DNA of 64,000 bases from Streptomyces sp. NRRL F-2580. Its GTDB lineage: Bacteria; Actinomycetota; Actinomycetes; Streptomycetales; Streptomycetaceae. Made by a program: the position numbers and the translations under genes. The number at the start of each line of letters is the position of its first letter. The first letter of the stretch is position 1. Below are positions 1 to 9,754 of this stretch, in pieces. The notes beneath the pieces are model-generated. The model did not search any database and was not told where the DNA came from. It was given only the letters and a program-made list of their open reading frames with translations. The stretch is taken from the NCBI RefSeq assembly GCF_000720115.1, contig NZ_JOIR01000014.1, positions 124,001 through 188,000 on the forward strand, read 5' to 3'.

Positions 1-2070
<2,070 letters not shown>

Positions 2071-2160
2071 TCAAGATATCTCGTGATCGGGCCGGACTGG
2101 ACAGCCCCCTGCCGCCAGTCCGGGAGACGCGTGTCACGCCCGTCCCCCCGGAACGGCGAA

Positions 2161-2196
2161 AGCGCCGTCCCGGCTGTTCCCAGCCGGGGCGGCGCT
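2161..2196 (-). terminator. Rho-independent-type hairpin after the DUF805 gene
   Basis: A 15-bp stem (AGCGCCG-T-CCCGGCT paired with AGCCGGG-G-CGGCGCT, one G-T pair) with a 6-nt loop lies 26 bp beyond the DUF805 stop codon. There is no long T tract, as is usual in Streptomyces. It insulates icd from readthrough. Confidence 0.8.
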
Positions 2197-2221
2197 CAGC
2201 CGTGAAGGCCTACGGGCCAGG

Positions 2222-2575
2222 TCAGACCGTGACGGCCTTCGGGTTCGGGCCGTACTGGTTCGGCTGGTCGTTGCCGGCGGTGGCCAGCAGGACGATGAGC
2301 CAGATGAAGCCGACGAGCGGCACGAAGCTGATGAGGACCCACCAGCCGGACTTGTCGGTGTCGTGCAGGCGGCGCACGGTCACGGCGAGGTTCGGGAGGA
2401 AGGTGCCCAGCGCGTAGAGCGCGTACAGCCACGGGGAGGTGCCGATGACGGCGTCCAGGATCGAGACGACGATCAGCGCGGCCACGTTGAAGAGGAAGAA
2501 CATCCAGTACTCCTGGCGGCGGGCGCGGCCGGAGAAGACGGTGTACTTCTTGAGAACGTCGACGTAGTAGTTCAT
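2222..2575 (-). CDS. DUF805 family small membrane protein
   Basis: A 117-residue inner-membrane protein of unknown function, family DUF805 (YhaH-like). The sequence opens MNYYVDVLKKYTVFSGRARR, followed by an aromatic EYWMF segment. Then come hydrophobic stretches (about residues 23-43 and 47-65), the family hallmark VRRLHDTDKSGWW on a cytoplasmic loop, and a final membrane segment. The ATG at 2573-2575 is chosen over an in-frame start 45 bp upstream because GGGGGG sits 3-4 bases before it and the conserved domain begins exactly there. It is monocistronic: a terminator follows it and chitosanase lies upstream in the same orientation beyond another hairpin. Nothing nearby indicates its job. Confidence 0.85.
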   Translation of the reverse strand: MNYYVDVLKKYTVFSGRARRQEYWMFFLFNVAALIVVSILDAVIGTSPWLYALYALGTFLPNLAVTVRRLHDTDKSGWWVLISFVPLVGFIWLIVLLATAGNDQPNQYGPNPKAVTV

Positions 2576-2840
2576 GGGTCCCCCCAGAGGACGGTTGGTC
2601 GGCCCGTCCTGCTGGAGCAAGCCGGGGCAGAACTTATGCCCCCCTTACGTCACGGTCAAGCCAGTTGGCGCGAAGCCAAATCGGCTGGACCGGACGATTT
2701 CCGGCACCGATGATGCGACTGCGGAGCACAGGAGTGACCTCATGTCCTCGATAGTCCGAAAAATCCTCGCCGCGCGCCTACTTGACACCCCGACAGCCAC
2801 CTCGATCGTTACCCACATCGTTACCGCACCGCGACACCGA

Positions 2841-2874
2841 GGCCCGGGCCCCGGGAGGAGAGCCCGGACCGGGC
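2841..2874 (-). terminator. GC-rich hairpin downstream of chitosanase
   Basis: GGCCCGG...CCGGGCC with an inner CCGGG/CCCGG arm lies 12-45 bp past the chitosanase stop. The rest of 2576-2885 contains the DUF805 promoter region and no coding sequence that I can recognise. Confidence 0.6.
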
Positions 2875-2885
2875 CCCGGCAGGCA

Positions 2886-3731
2886 TCAGCCGATGTGGAA
2901 CGAGTCCCCGTAGACCTTCCAGTCGAGCGGGGTGTTGAGGTTCAGGTTGCCCTTCTTGAGGAAGACCCGCTGGGCGGTGTCGACCCGACTGGTGTCGCTG
3001 TGCGCCTCCTCCTGCTTCATGGCCCAGACCCGGGCGTCGAGGAAGGCGTTGAGGTAGGCGGTCTCGTTGCCGCCCTGGGACGGGGGCTTGGCCTTGGACA
3101 GGGCGCGCTTGCGGATGTTGCGGAAGCTGGTGGGGTCGGTGCCGTCACCGTGCATGACGATGGCGTCGTAGTAGATGAACTGGCCGAGCACGCCGATCCC
3201 GTCGGACTTGCCCTGCTGCACGGACGGGTTGAAGTAGACCCGGTCGCGCTCGTGGTCCTGGGCCTTCTTGAACTCGGCGTCCTGGGCGGCCTTCGCCCAG
3301 TCCTTGGTGAAGTTGGGGTCGAGGCCGGCGTGCGAGTCCGTGCCGTCGACCCTGCGCAGGGCGGGCAGGTACTTGGCGAGGACGTTGCCCGGCTTGACCT
3401 GCGTGTAGTACTCGACGAGGTCGAGCATGTCGCCGGTGCCGGAACAGAAGCCGATGATGCCGGCCGTGTAGCCACGACCATCGTCTATGTCCTCTATGTA
3501 CTTGTACTGCGCCTTCCAGTCCAGCGAGGAGTTCTCCGCACTGGAGACGATCTTCATGGCGATCTCCTTCTTCGCCGGATCGTCGAGTCCCGCGGCCGCT
3601 GCCGCCGCGGTCTCCGCCGTGAGGGCGGGGGCCGCAGGGGTTGCGGTGGCGTGGGCGGTGACGGGGACGGCGAGCAGGGCGCTGCCGAGCAGGGCGCCGA
3701 TCGCGAGCATCTTGCGGTGGGGGGTGAACAC
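2886..3731 (-). CDS. csnA: Secreted chitosanase, glycoside hydrolase family 46
   Basis: Extracellular endo-enzyme that cleaves beta-1,4 links in chitosan. The 281-residue precursor starts at GTG 3729-3731, where GGAGG sits five bases upstream; this gives a classic signal peptide (VFTPHRK, then a hydrophobic core LAIGALLGSALLAVPV, then an Ala-rich cleavage region). An in-frame ATG 90 bp upstream would add an implausible leader. The mature part closely matches the Streptomyces N174 enzyme as I know it: SSAENSSLDWKAQYKYIEDI and DGRGYT carry the two catalytic acids, here Glu66 and Asp84 of the precursor, equivalent to Glu22 and Asp40 of the mature N174 enzyme. SGTGDML and DDAIVMHG-type segments are also present. 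Single gene; a candidate chitosan-responsive operator lies at 3768-3782. Confidence 0.95.
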   Translation of the reverse strand: MFTPHRKMLAIGALLGSALLAVPVTAHATATPAAPALTAETAAAAAAGLDDPAKKEIAMKIVSSAENSSLDWKAQYKYIEDIDDGRGYTAGIIGFCSGTGDMLDLVEYYTQVKPGNVLAKYLPALRRVDGTDSHAGLDPNFTKDWAKAAQDAEFKKAQDHERDRVYFNPSVQQGKSDGIGVLGQFIYYDAIVMHGDGTDPTSFRNIRKRALSKAKPPSQGGNETAYLNAFLDARVWAMKQEEAHSDTSRVDTAQRVFLKKGNLNLNTPLDWKVYGDSFHIG

Positions 3732-3767
3732 AAGGCCTCCGTGGGGTAGTTGAGGCGTCCCGACTTC

Positions 3768-3782
3768 GTTAGGAAACTTTAC
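3768..3782 (-). promoter_or_regulatory. Possible CsnR-type operator upstream of chitosanase
   Basis: On the minus strand the sequence reads GTAAAGTTTCCTAAC, an imperfect palindrome about 40 bp before the start codon. From memory, Streptomyces chitosanase genes are repressed by the ROK-family regulator CsnR through an operator of this general AAAGTTTCCTAAC type. The match is by recall, and no csnR gene is in the window. Confidence 0.45.
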
Positions 3783-3839
3783 TACCAGAGCTGATGACAG
3801 CTCAAGACCCGTGCGCCACACGGCGACCGCCCCGCTGTG

Positions 3840-4094
3840 TCAGCCCCGGCGGGCGAGACGCTCCGTCAGTTGCCGCTTGACGTCCGGCCGTTCGGGACGG
3901 GTGATGCTGTGGACCGCGCTGTCGCGGATCCACCCGTCGCGCATCACCATGTGGTGGCGCAGGGCTCCCTCGAGCGTCGCACCGAGCCCGGATATCGCCG
4001 CCCGCGACCTGCTGTTGCGTGCCGTGTTGATGGCCGTGAGCCGGGTCGAGCCGGCGATCCGGCCCGTCGCGAGGTCCACCGTCGCGTACGCTCC
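3840..4094 (-). pseudogene. GNAT (RimJ/RimL-type) acetyltransferase remnant
   Basis: The frame reads GAYATVDLATGRIAGSTRL and then, with no break, INTARNSRSRAAISGLGATLEGALRHH and MVMRDGWIRDSAVHSI up to the stop. The first part is a mid-protein beta-strand region of RimJ/RimL-like acetyltransferases and the second is their C-terminal alpha4/beta-strand region. The roughly 50-residue segment that normally separates them, which holds the acetyl-CoA-binding loop, is missing. There is no N-terminal half either, because the frame runs straight into the end of corA at 4099. It is therefore N-truncated with an internal deletion and cannot be a working enzyme. Family assignment is by motif recognition. 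Confidence 0.75.
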
Positions 4095-4098
4095 CGGG

Positions 4099-5187
4099 TC
4101 AGAGCCAGCCGTTGCGCCGGAAGCCGCGGTGAATGACGTAGCAGGCCACGGCCATGACGCCGAGGACGAGCGGATAGCCGTAGGTCCAGTGCAGTTCGGG
4201 CATGTGGTCGAAGTTCATGCCGTAGACCCCGCAGACCATGGTCGGGACGGCGACGATGGCCGCCCACGCCGTGATCTTGCGCATGTCCTCGTTCTGGGCG
4301 ACGGTCACCTGCGCGAGGTGCGCCTGGAGGATGGAGTCGAGCAGGTTGTCGTAGGCGCCGATCTGCTCGGTGGCCCGGGTCAGGTGGTCGGCCACGTCCC
4401 GGAAGTACGCCCGGATCTCCGGCGGGATGACCGGTATCGGCTGCGTGGCCAGCTGCTCCAGGGGACGGCCCAGCGGCGCCACCGCCCGCCGCAGCTCCAG
4501 GAGTTCGCGCTTGAGCTGGTAGATCCGACCGGCGTCGCCGCGGCCCCCGTTCTCGCTGAACACCGCCGTCTCGACGGCGTCGATGTCGTTCTGCACGGCG
4601 TCCGTCACGGCCACGTAGTCGTCGACCACGTGGTCGGCCATGGCGTGCAGGACCGCCGCGGGCCCCTTGGCCAGCTGCTCCGGGGAGGCCTCCAGCTCCT
4701 CGCGGACCGGGCCGAGGGTGCCGCGGCCGCCGTGCCGGATGGTGATGACGAAGTCCTCGCCGGTGAAGGCCATCAGCTCGCCGGTGTCGACCACCTCGCT
4801 GGTCGCGGTCAGCTCCTCGTGCTCCACGTACCGCACGGTCTTGAAGACGGAGAACAGCGTGTGGTCGTACCGCTCCACCTTCGGGCGCTGGTGCGCGTTC
4901 ACGGCGTCCTCGACCGCGAGGGGGTGCAGGCCGAAGAGCTCGGCGAGCCCGGCGAGTTCGGACTGAGACGGCTCGTGCAGGCCGATCCAGACGAAGCCGT
5001 CGCCCGCCTTGCGGACCCGGCGCAGCGCCTCCTCCACCTCGCCGCAGTCCTCCTGGCGCACGCCGTCGCGGTAGACGATGCAGTTGACCACCGCGCTGCC
5101 GAGCGGGGAGCGGGCCGGGTGGCTGAGGTCGACGGCGCGCCGGTAGCTGCGGCGCACGGCCCGGCGCAGGTTGCTGAACATGGACAA
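4099..5187 (-). CDS. corA: CorA family magnesium/cobalt transporter
   Basis: Inner-membrane divalent-cation channel. It has 362 residues: a long cytoplasmic N-domain (from FVWIGLHEPSQSELAGLAELFGLHP), a helical stalk, and two C-terminal membrane helices. The signature YGMNF sits at the end of the first helix and a HWTYGYP loop follows. The C-terminus ends with basic residues (RGFRRNGWL). Start: GGGGAG lies 7 bases before a TTG (5185-5187) and 13 before an ATG (5179-5181), so the TTG is preferred by spacing; the difference is only two residues. It is alone on its strand. Its 3' end abuts the GNAT remnant. Confidence 0.93.
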   Translation of the reverse strand: MSMFSNLRRAVRRSYRRAVDLSHPARSPLGSAVVNCIVYRDGVRQEDCGEVEEALRRVRKAGDGFVWIGLHEPSQSELAGLAELFGLHPLAVEDAVNAHQRPKVERYDHTLFSVFKTVRYVEHEELTATSEVVDTGELMAFTGEDFVITIRHGGRGTLGPVREELEASPEQLAKGPAAVLHAMADHVVDDYVAVTDAVQNDIDAVETAVFSENGGRGDAGRIYQLKRELLELRRAVAPLGRPLEQLATQPIPVIPPEIRAYFRDVADHLTRATEQIGAYDNLLDSILQAHLAQVTVAQNEDMRKITAWAAIVAVPTMVCGVYGMNFDHMPELHWTYGYPLVLGVMAVACYVIHRGFRRNGWL

Positions 5188-5255
5188 GGACGTACTCCCC
5201 TTCGGCGGATCACCGGCCAGTCTGCCATCGCCTCCGGGACGTCCCCCACCAGGGC

Positions 5256-5648
5256 TCAGAGGCGGTCGATGAACACGCTCGTCGACTTCACCCGCGCCGT
5301 GGCCCGGGCGCCCACCTCCAGCCCGAGCTCCTCCACCGCCTCGCGCGTCAGCAGCGAGACGACGCGGTGCGGCCCGGCCTGGATCTCCACCTGCGCGTCG
5401 ACCGTGCCCAGCTTCACCCCGGTCACGATCCCCGGGAAGGCGTTGCGCGCCGAGGTGTACGGGGCGTCCTCGCCCTCGCCGGCCTCCTGCGCGGCCTCGA
5501 CGCAGAACGCGGCCAGGTCCGGCCCGTCCACCATCCGCCGCGTGCCCTCCCGGCGGGTGGGGAACCGGTCCGCGTCCGCCCAGCGACGGGCCGTGTCGAC
5601 GCTGACGCCGAGCAGCCGGGCCGCCTGTCCGATCGTGTAGGACTCCAT
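5256..5648 (-). CDS. HTH-TOBE protein (molybdate/molybdopterin-binding regulator type)
   Basis: 130 residues in two domains. Residues 1-45 form a MerR/excisionase-like helix-turn-helix (SYTIGQAARLLGVSVDTARRWADADRFPTRR). Residues 65-130 form a TOBE/MOP domain (SARNAFPGIVTGVKLGTVDAQVEIQAGPHRVVSLLTREAVEELGL), the fold that binds molybdate or tungstate. Such proteins probably sense molybdate and control its transport, but no mod transport genes are in the window, so the target is unknown. ATG at 5646-5648. It is followed 7 bp upstream by the end of lysG, so the two may be co-transcribed. Confidence 0.82.
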   Translation of the reverse strand: MESYTIGQAARLLGVSVDTARRWADADRFPTRREGTRRMVDGPDLAAFCVEAAQEAGEGEDAPYTSARNAFPGIVTGVKLGTVDAQVEIQAGPHRVVSLLTREAVEELGLEVGARATARVKSTSVFIDRL

Positions 5649-5658
5649 GGCCCGCAGC

Positions 5659-6576
5659 TTAGAACCCTCGGTGTGCGGGGCTGCGCAGCGCCTCCCCGGC
5701 CGCCGCCGCGATCACCTGCGCCACCGTGGACAGGGCCGGTGAGTCGAGCTTCCACTGCTGCCAGTACAGCGGTACGTCCATCGGCCGCAGGGGCTCCAGC
5801 AGCACCAGCTCCCCCGTCCGCACCAGCGGGCCCGCCTGCTGCTCCGGCACCAGCCCCCACCCCAGTCCCGCGACCACGGCGTCCCGGAACCCCTCGGAGG
5901 TCGGAATGTAGTGCCGCACCGTTCCCGCCCCGGCCGCCGCGTCCCCCGTCAGCGACCGGACGAAGGCGTCCTGGAGGTCGTCCTTCCGGTCGAACACGAT
6001 GGTCGGCGCCTCCCGCAGGTCCCGCTCCGGCGCCCCGGTCAGGTACCGGGCGGCGAACCCGGGGCTGGCCGTCGGCAGGTACCGCGCCAGGCCCAGCAGC
6101 CGTACGCTGCACCCCGCCACCGGGTCCGGCGAGGAGGTCACCGCCGCCATCACCTGCCCCTCCCGCAGCAGCGCCGTCGTGTGCGACTCGTCCTCGCGCT
6201 GCAGTTCGATGCAGACCGGCGGGTCCTGCGGGACCCGGGTCAGCGCCGGCAGGAACCAGGTGGCGAGGGAGTCCGCGTTCACCGCGATCGGCAGCCGCAC
6301 CGGGCCCGTCCCGTCGGCCATGCCCAGCTCGGAGCGCGCGTCCCGCTCCAGCCGGGCCAGCTGCCGCGCGAAGCGGACCACCACCTCCCCCGATTCCGTC
6401 GCCCGCACCGGTTTCGTCCGCATGAGCAGGACCCGCCCGGTCCGCTGCTCCAGAGCCTTGACACGCTGGCTGACCGCGGAGGGGGTCACGTGCAGGGCGG
6501 CGGCCGCCGCGTCGAAGGTGCCCTCGTCCACCACCGCGAGCAGCGTGCGTACCTGGTCCAGAGGAAGCTCATCCAT
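5659..6576 (-). CDS. lysG: LysR family regulator, ArgP/LysG (IciA) type
   Basis: 305-residue transcription factor expected to sense lysine/arginine and activate the divergent LysE exporter. N-terminal winged HTH: LDQVRTLLAVVDEGTFDAAAAALHVTPSAVSQRVKALEQRTG. The effector domain follows (VNADSLATWFLPAL, typical of ArgP). The ATG at 6574-6576 is used because homologues begin at MDELPLDQVRTL; the frame stays open a long way upstream but that part is antisense to lysE. The divergent arrangement, with a 69-bp gap holding a perfect 7-bp inverted repeat, is the standard lysG-lysE layout known from Corynebacterium. Confidence 0.92.
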   Translation of the reverse strand: MDELPLDQVRTLLAVVDEGTFDAAAAALHVTPSAVSQRVKALEQRTGRVLLMRTKPVRATESGEVVVRFARQLARLERDARSELGMADGTGPVRLPIAVNADSLATWFLPALTRVPQDPPVCIELQREDESHTTALLREGQVMAAVTSSPDPVAGCSVRLLGLARYLPTASPGFAARYLTGAPERDLREAPTIVFDRKDDLQDAFVRSLTGDAAAGAGTVRHYIPTSEGFRDAVVAGLGWGLVPEQQAGPLVRTGELVLLEPLRPMDVPLYWQQWKLDSPALSTVAQVIAAAAGEALRSPAHRGF

Positions 6577-6583
6577 CACGAGT

Positions 6584-6609
6584 GCTAATGGTACGTAAAA
6601 ATCATTAGC
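6584..6609. promoter_or_regulatory. LysG operator in the lysG-lysE divergent gap
   Basis: GCTAATG-N12-CATTAGC, a perfect 7-bp inverted repeat. LysR-family binding sites are interrupted dyads of this sort. It sits immediately upstream of the probable lysE -35 region, the right place for an activator. Confidence 0.75.
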
Positions 6610-6632
6610 TGTACTGAACCGCCTGCGCTGCC

Positions 6633-6638
6633 TACGGT
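6633..6638 (+). promoter_or_regulatory. Probable -10 element of lysE (leaderless mRNA)
   Basis: TACGGT ends 7 bases before the lysE ATG and no Shine-Dalgarno sequence is present. A TANNNT box at this distance normally places transcription start at the A of ATG. Confidence 0.55.
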
Positions 6639-6645
6639 CGACGAC

Positions 6646-7269
6646 ATGACACACGGCACCCTCACCGCGGCCCTCGCCGGCTTCGGAACCGGCTTCTCCC
6701 TCATCGTCGCCATCGGCGCCCAGAACGCCTTCGTCCTGCGCCAGGGCGCGCGCCGCCACGCCGTCCTCGCCGTGGTCGCCATCTGCGCCCTCTCCGACGC
6801 GGCCCTCATCACCCTCGGCGTCGCCGGTGTCGGTGCCTTCGTCACCGCCTGGCCGGCCGCCCTGACCGCGGTCGGCCTGGCCGGGGGCGCCTTCCTGGTC
6901 TGTTACGGGGTCCTGGCCGCCCGCCGGGTGCTGCGTCCCGCCCCGGGCGCCGCCCTCACCGCGGAGGGGGCCGCCGCGGGATCCGCCCGCGGGGCCGTGC
7001 TGACCTGTCTGGCCATGACCTGGCTCAACCCGCACGTGTACCTCGACACCGTCCTGCTCGTCGGCTCCCTCGCCGCCGACCGCGGCGACCTGCGCTGGGC
7101 CTTCGGCATCGGGGCCGTCCTCGCCAGCCTGACCTGGTTCACCAGCCTGGGGTACGGGGCCCGGCTGCTGAGCGGCCTGCTCGCCCGGCCCTCGGCCTGG
7201 CGGATCATGGACGGGCTCGTCGCGGCGACCATGGTCACCATGGGCGGCCTGCTGCTGGCCCGCGCCTGA
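6646..7269 (+). CDS. lysE: LysE/ArgO family amino-acid exporter
   Basis: 207-residue inner-membrane exporter for basic amino acids. About six hydrophobic helices are visible. The family signature FSLIVAIGAQNAFVLRQG is near the N-terminus (residues 18-35), and the second conserved element MTWLNPHVYLDTVLLVGS begins near residue 124. Start ATG 6646 lies directly after a TACGGT box with no ribosome-binding site, consistent with a leaderless message. It is divergent from lysG, the likely regulator. Single gene. Confidence 0.93.
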   Translation: MTHGTLTAALAGFGTGFSLIVAIGAQNAFVLRQGARRHAVLAVVAICALSDAALITLGVAGVGAFVTAWPAALTAVGLAGGAFLVCYGVLAARRVLRPAPGAALTAEGAAAGSARGAVLTCLAMTWLNPHVYLDTVLLVGSLAADRGDLRWAFGIGAVLASLTWFTSLGYGARLLSGLLARPSAWRIMDGLVAATMVTMGGLLLARA

Positions 7270-7414
7270 GCCGCATGTCGGCGCCGGGTCGTCGGCGGGA
7301 GCCCGGCATAGTGCTGCTGCCGACGCCCCGGCGCCCCGACGGCCGACGACCCACCACCGACCACCGACCACCGACGGCGCGACAGCCCGACCACCCGACG
7401 CCCAGGAGCCCTCC

Positions 7415-8449
7415 GTGCCCGACCGCCCCTCCCCCGACGCGGTGCGCGCGTACCACGCCGCCCGGCCGGCCCCGCTCGTGGCCGCCACCGGGATCGTGCT
7501 CGACACCCGCGGGCGGGTCCTCGTCCTGTCCCCCTCGGACGAGGCGGATCCGGAGCTCCCGGGCGGCACGGTCGCGGCCGCCGAGACCCCGGAGGCCGGG
7601 CTGGCCCGCGAGCTGCGGGAGGACCTCGACCTCCACCTGCCCGTCGGCCGGCTGCTGGCGGTCGACTCCCGGCCGCCCGGGGCCCTCGGCCGCGCCCTGG
7701 TCGTCCACGTCCACCTCGTCGGGCCGCTGATCCCGGAGGAGGCCGCGGCGCTCTCCTTCCGGGACGGCGGGGTCACCGAGGCGCGCTGGCTCCGGCCGGA
7801 CGAGGCCTGCGAGGTCCTGCCGGCCCGCGTCGCGCCCCGGCTGCGCGCCGGCCTGGCCGCCCTGCACACCGGCTCCTTCGCCCACCTCGTCGACGGCGTG
7901 CCGCAGCCGGGTTCCCCGGCCGGCCTGGACCCGGCCCGGCGCCTAGCCCTGGAACACTCCGGCGCCCTCGACGCGGCCAGCCACCGGGCCAGCCGGCCCA
8001 AGGCCGTGACCGCCGCGAGCGTGGTGTTCACCGCCGCCGACGGCCGGGTCCTGCTGGTCCAGCCCGCGTACGGCCGCAGCGACCGCTGGAACCTGCCCGG
8101 CGGCGGCATCGACAGCGACCTCGGCGAGACCCCGCGCGCCGCCGCCCGGCGGGAGGTCCACGAGGAACTGGGCCTCGACCTCGCTCCGGGCCGGCTGCTC
8201 GCCGTGAACTGGTCGCACAAGCCCGGCCGTCCGGCACGCATCCGCTTCCTCTACGACGGCGGCGTCCTCGACGCCGCCGTCCTCGCCCGGATCCGCCTCG
8301 ACCACACCGAACTCCTCCAGTGGCGCGCCGTCGCGCCCACTGAGCTGTCGGGCCTGGTCAAACCGGCCCTGCGGCGCCAGATCACCGCCTGCCTGACCGC
8401 CCGCGAGACGGGCACCGGCCCCCTGGAGCTGCACGCCGGCCGGCCCTGA
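7415..8449 (+). CDS. Double-Nudix hydrolase
   Basis: 344 residues holding two tandem Nudix domains. The C-terminal copy (about 195-320) has a good Nudix box, LPGGGIDSDLGET...RREVHEELGL, with two extra residues in the loop before the first Glu. The N-terminal copy (about 20-150) has a decayed box, GGTVAAAET...LARELREDLDL, in which one of the paired metal-binding glutamates is Asp and the glycine is lost. The second domain is therefore probably the catalytic one and the first structural or regulatory. The substrate (a nucleoside diphosphate linked to something) cannot be read from sequence. GTG start at 7415 follows GGAGCCCTCC. It is not obviously linked to its neighbours. Confidence 0.85.
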   Translation: MPDRPSPDAVRAYHAARPAPLVAATGIVLDTRGRVLVLSPSDEADPELPGGTVAAAETPEAGLARELREDLDLHLPVGRLLAVDSRPPGALGRALVVHVHLVGPLIPEEAAALSFRDGGVTEARWLRPDEACEVLPARVAPRLRAGLAALHTGSFAHLVDGVPQPGSPAGLDPARRLALEHSGALDAASHRASRPKAVTAASVVFTAADGRVLLVQPAYGRSDRWNLPGGGIDSDLGETPRAAARREVHEELGLDLAPGRLLAVNWSHKPGRPARIRFLYDGGVLDAAVLARIRLDHTELLQWRAVAPTELSGLVKPALRRQITACLTARETGTGPLELHAGRP

Positions 8450-8491
8450 CGGGCGGGTCCCGCCCAGCGCGCCGGGCAGCGGCCGCCGGGT

Positions 8492-8497
8492 TACCGT
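8492..8497 (+). promoter_or_regulatory. Probable -10 of the MFS gene (leaderless mRNA)
   Basis: TACCGT followed by exactly 7 bases and then the ATG at 8505, with no Shine-Dalgarno sequence. Same geometry as lysE. Confidence 0.5.
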
Positions 8498-8504
8498 CGG
8501 CGCC

Positions 8505-9710
8505 ATGGACGGTGATCGCCGCACGTGGCGCCAGTGCCTGCTCGGCGGGGCGGTCTTCGCCGTGTGCATGGCCGGCACCACCCTGCCGACCCCCCTCTAC
8601 GGCCTCTACCAGGAGAAGTTCGGGTTCTCCGAGCTGATGGTGACCGTGGTGTACGCCGTGTACGCCTTCGGGGTGATCGGTGTACTGCTGCTGGCGGGCA
8701 ACGCCTCGGACGCCGTCGGCCGGCGCCCGGTGCTGCTGGCCGGCCTGGGCTTCGCGGCGGCCAGCGCCGTCTGCTTCCTGTGCGCCACCGGCATGGGCTG
8801 GCTGTACGCCGGACGGCTGCTGTCGGGGCTGTCCGCCGGGCTGTTCACCGGCGCGGCGACGGCGTACGTGATGGAGCTGGCCCCCCGCGGCGGCGCCTCG
8901 CGGGCCACCCTCGTCGCGACGGCAGCCAACATGGGCGGGCTGGGCTGCGGTCCGCTGCTTGCCGGGGTGCTCTCGCAGTACGCCCCCCGGCCCCTCTATC
9001 TGACGTTCGCCGTACATCTCGTCCTGGTGGTGGCCTCGGCCGGCGTCCTGCTGGGGCTTCCGGAGACCGTGACGGAGCTGCGGCCGCTGCGCACCGTACG
9101 ACCGCAGCGGCCCGGCCTGCCGCCGCAGGTGCGGGCGGTGTTCGCGCCCGCGGCGACCGCCGCGTTCGTGGGCTTCGCCCTGTTCGGGGTGTTCACCTCG
9201 GTCAGCCCGGCGTTCCTCGCCCAGTCCCTGGACGTGCACAACCGCGCCGTGAGCGGGGCGGTCGTCGCCCTGGCCTTCTTCGCCTCGACCGCCGGACAGC
9301 TGGCGGTCGGCCGGGTCGGGGTGGGGCGCTCGCTCCCGCTGGGCTGCGCCGGGCTCCTCGCCGGGCTGGCCCTGCTCGCGGGCGCCCTGGTGTGGGACCT
9401 GCTGGCGCTGGTGGTGGCGAGCGCGCTCGTCGGCGGCGCCGGACAGGGCCTGGCGTTCCGCGGGGCGCTGTCCGCGGTGGCCGCGGCCTCGCCGCCGGAC
9501 CGGCGCGCGGCGGTGATCTCGACGCTGTTCGTGGTGGCGTACGCGGGCATCTCGGTGCCGGTGATCGGCGTGGGGCTGCTGGCCGACCCGCTCGGCCTGG
9601 AGGGCGCCGGGCTGGTCTTCATCGCCTGCATGGCCGTGCTCGTCTCGGGCGCGGCCGCCTATCTGCTGCGCCGGCCGGTACGGGTGGGGAGCACGACAGG
9701 CCCGGCCTGA
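8505..9710 (+). CDS. MFS transporter (drug/metabolite exporter type)
   Basis: 401-residue major facilitator with about twelve hydrophobic helices. The motif between helices 2 and 3 is GNASDAVGRRPVLLAGL, the MFS loop G-x-x-x-D-x-x-G-R-R/K. A second family-like segment, SGLSAGLFTGAATAYVMEL, marks helices 4-5. The substrate is unknown; sequence style is that of 12-helix exporters. There is no ribosome-binding site; a TACCGT box 7 bases ahead suggests a leaderless transcript. It follows the Nudix gene after 55 bp and may be expressed independently. A perfect hairpin overlaps its stop codon. Confidence 0.88.
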   Translation: MDGDRRTWRQCLLGGAVFAVCMAGTTLPTPLYGLYQEKFGFSELMVTVVYAVYAFGVIGVLLLAGNASDAVGRRPVLLAGLGFAAASAVCFLCATGMGWLYAGRLLSGLSAGLFTGAATAYVMELAPRGGASRATLVATAANMGGLGCGPLLAGVLSQYAPRPLYLTFAVHLVLVVASAGVLLGLPETVTELRPLRTVRPQRPGLPPQVRAVFAPAATAAFVGFALFGVFTSVSPAFLAQSLDVHNRAVSGAVVALAFFASTAGQLAVGRVGVGRSLPLGCAGLLAGLALLAGALVWDLLALVVASALVGGAGQGLAFRGALSAVAAASPPDRRAAVISTLFVVAYAGISVPVIGVGLLADPLGLEGAGLVFIACMAVLVSGAAAYLLRRPVRVGSTTGPA

Positions 9711-9721
9711 CGGCCGGGCCT
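9698..9721. terminator. Bidirectional terminator between MFS gene and gap
   Basis: Perfect 10-bp stem AGGCCCGGCC / GGCCGGGCCT with a TGAC loop, overlapping the MFS stop codon and 34 bp beyond the convergent gap stop. Confidence 0.85.
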
Positions 9722-9754
9722 GACGGGGAAAGCGGGTGGAACGGTGTGCCGGGA

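Noticed and set aside
6577..8241. N-terminal extension of the lysG frame into lysE and Nudix territory
   Set aside because: The conserved LysR protein starts at MDELPLDQV; the upstream part is antisense to two well-supported genes and crosses the operator.
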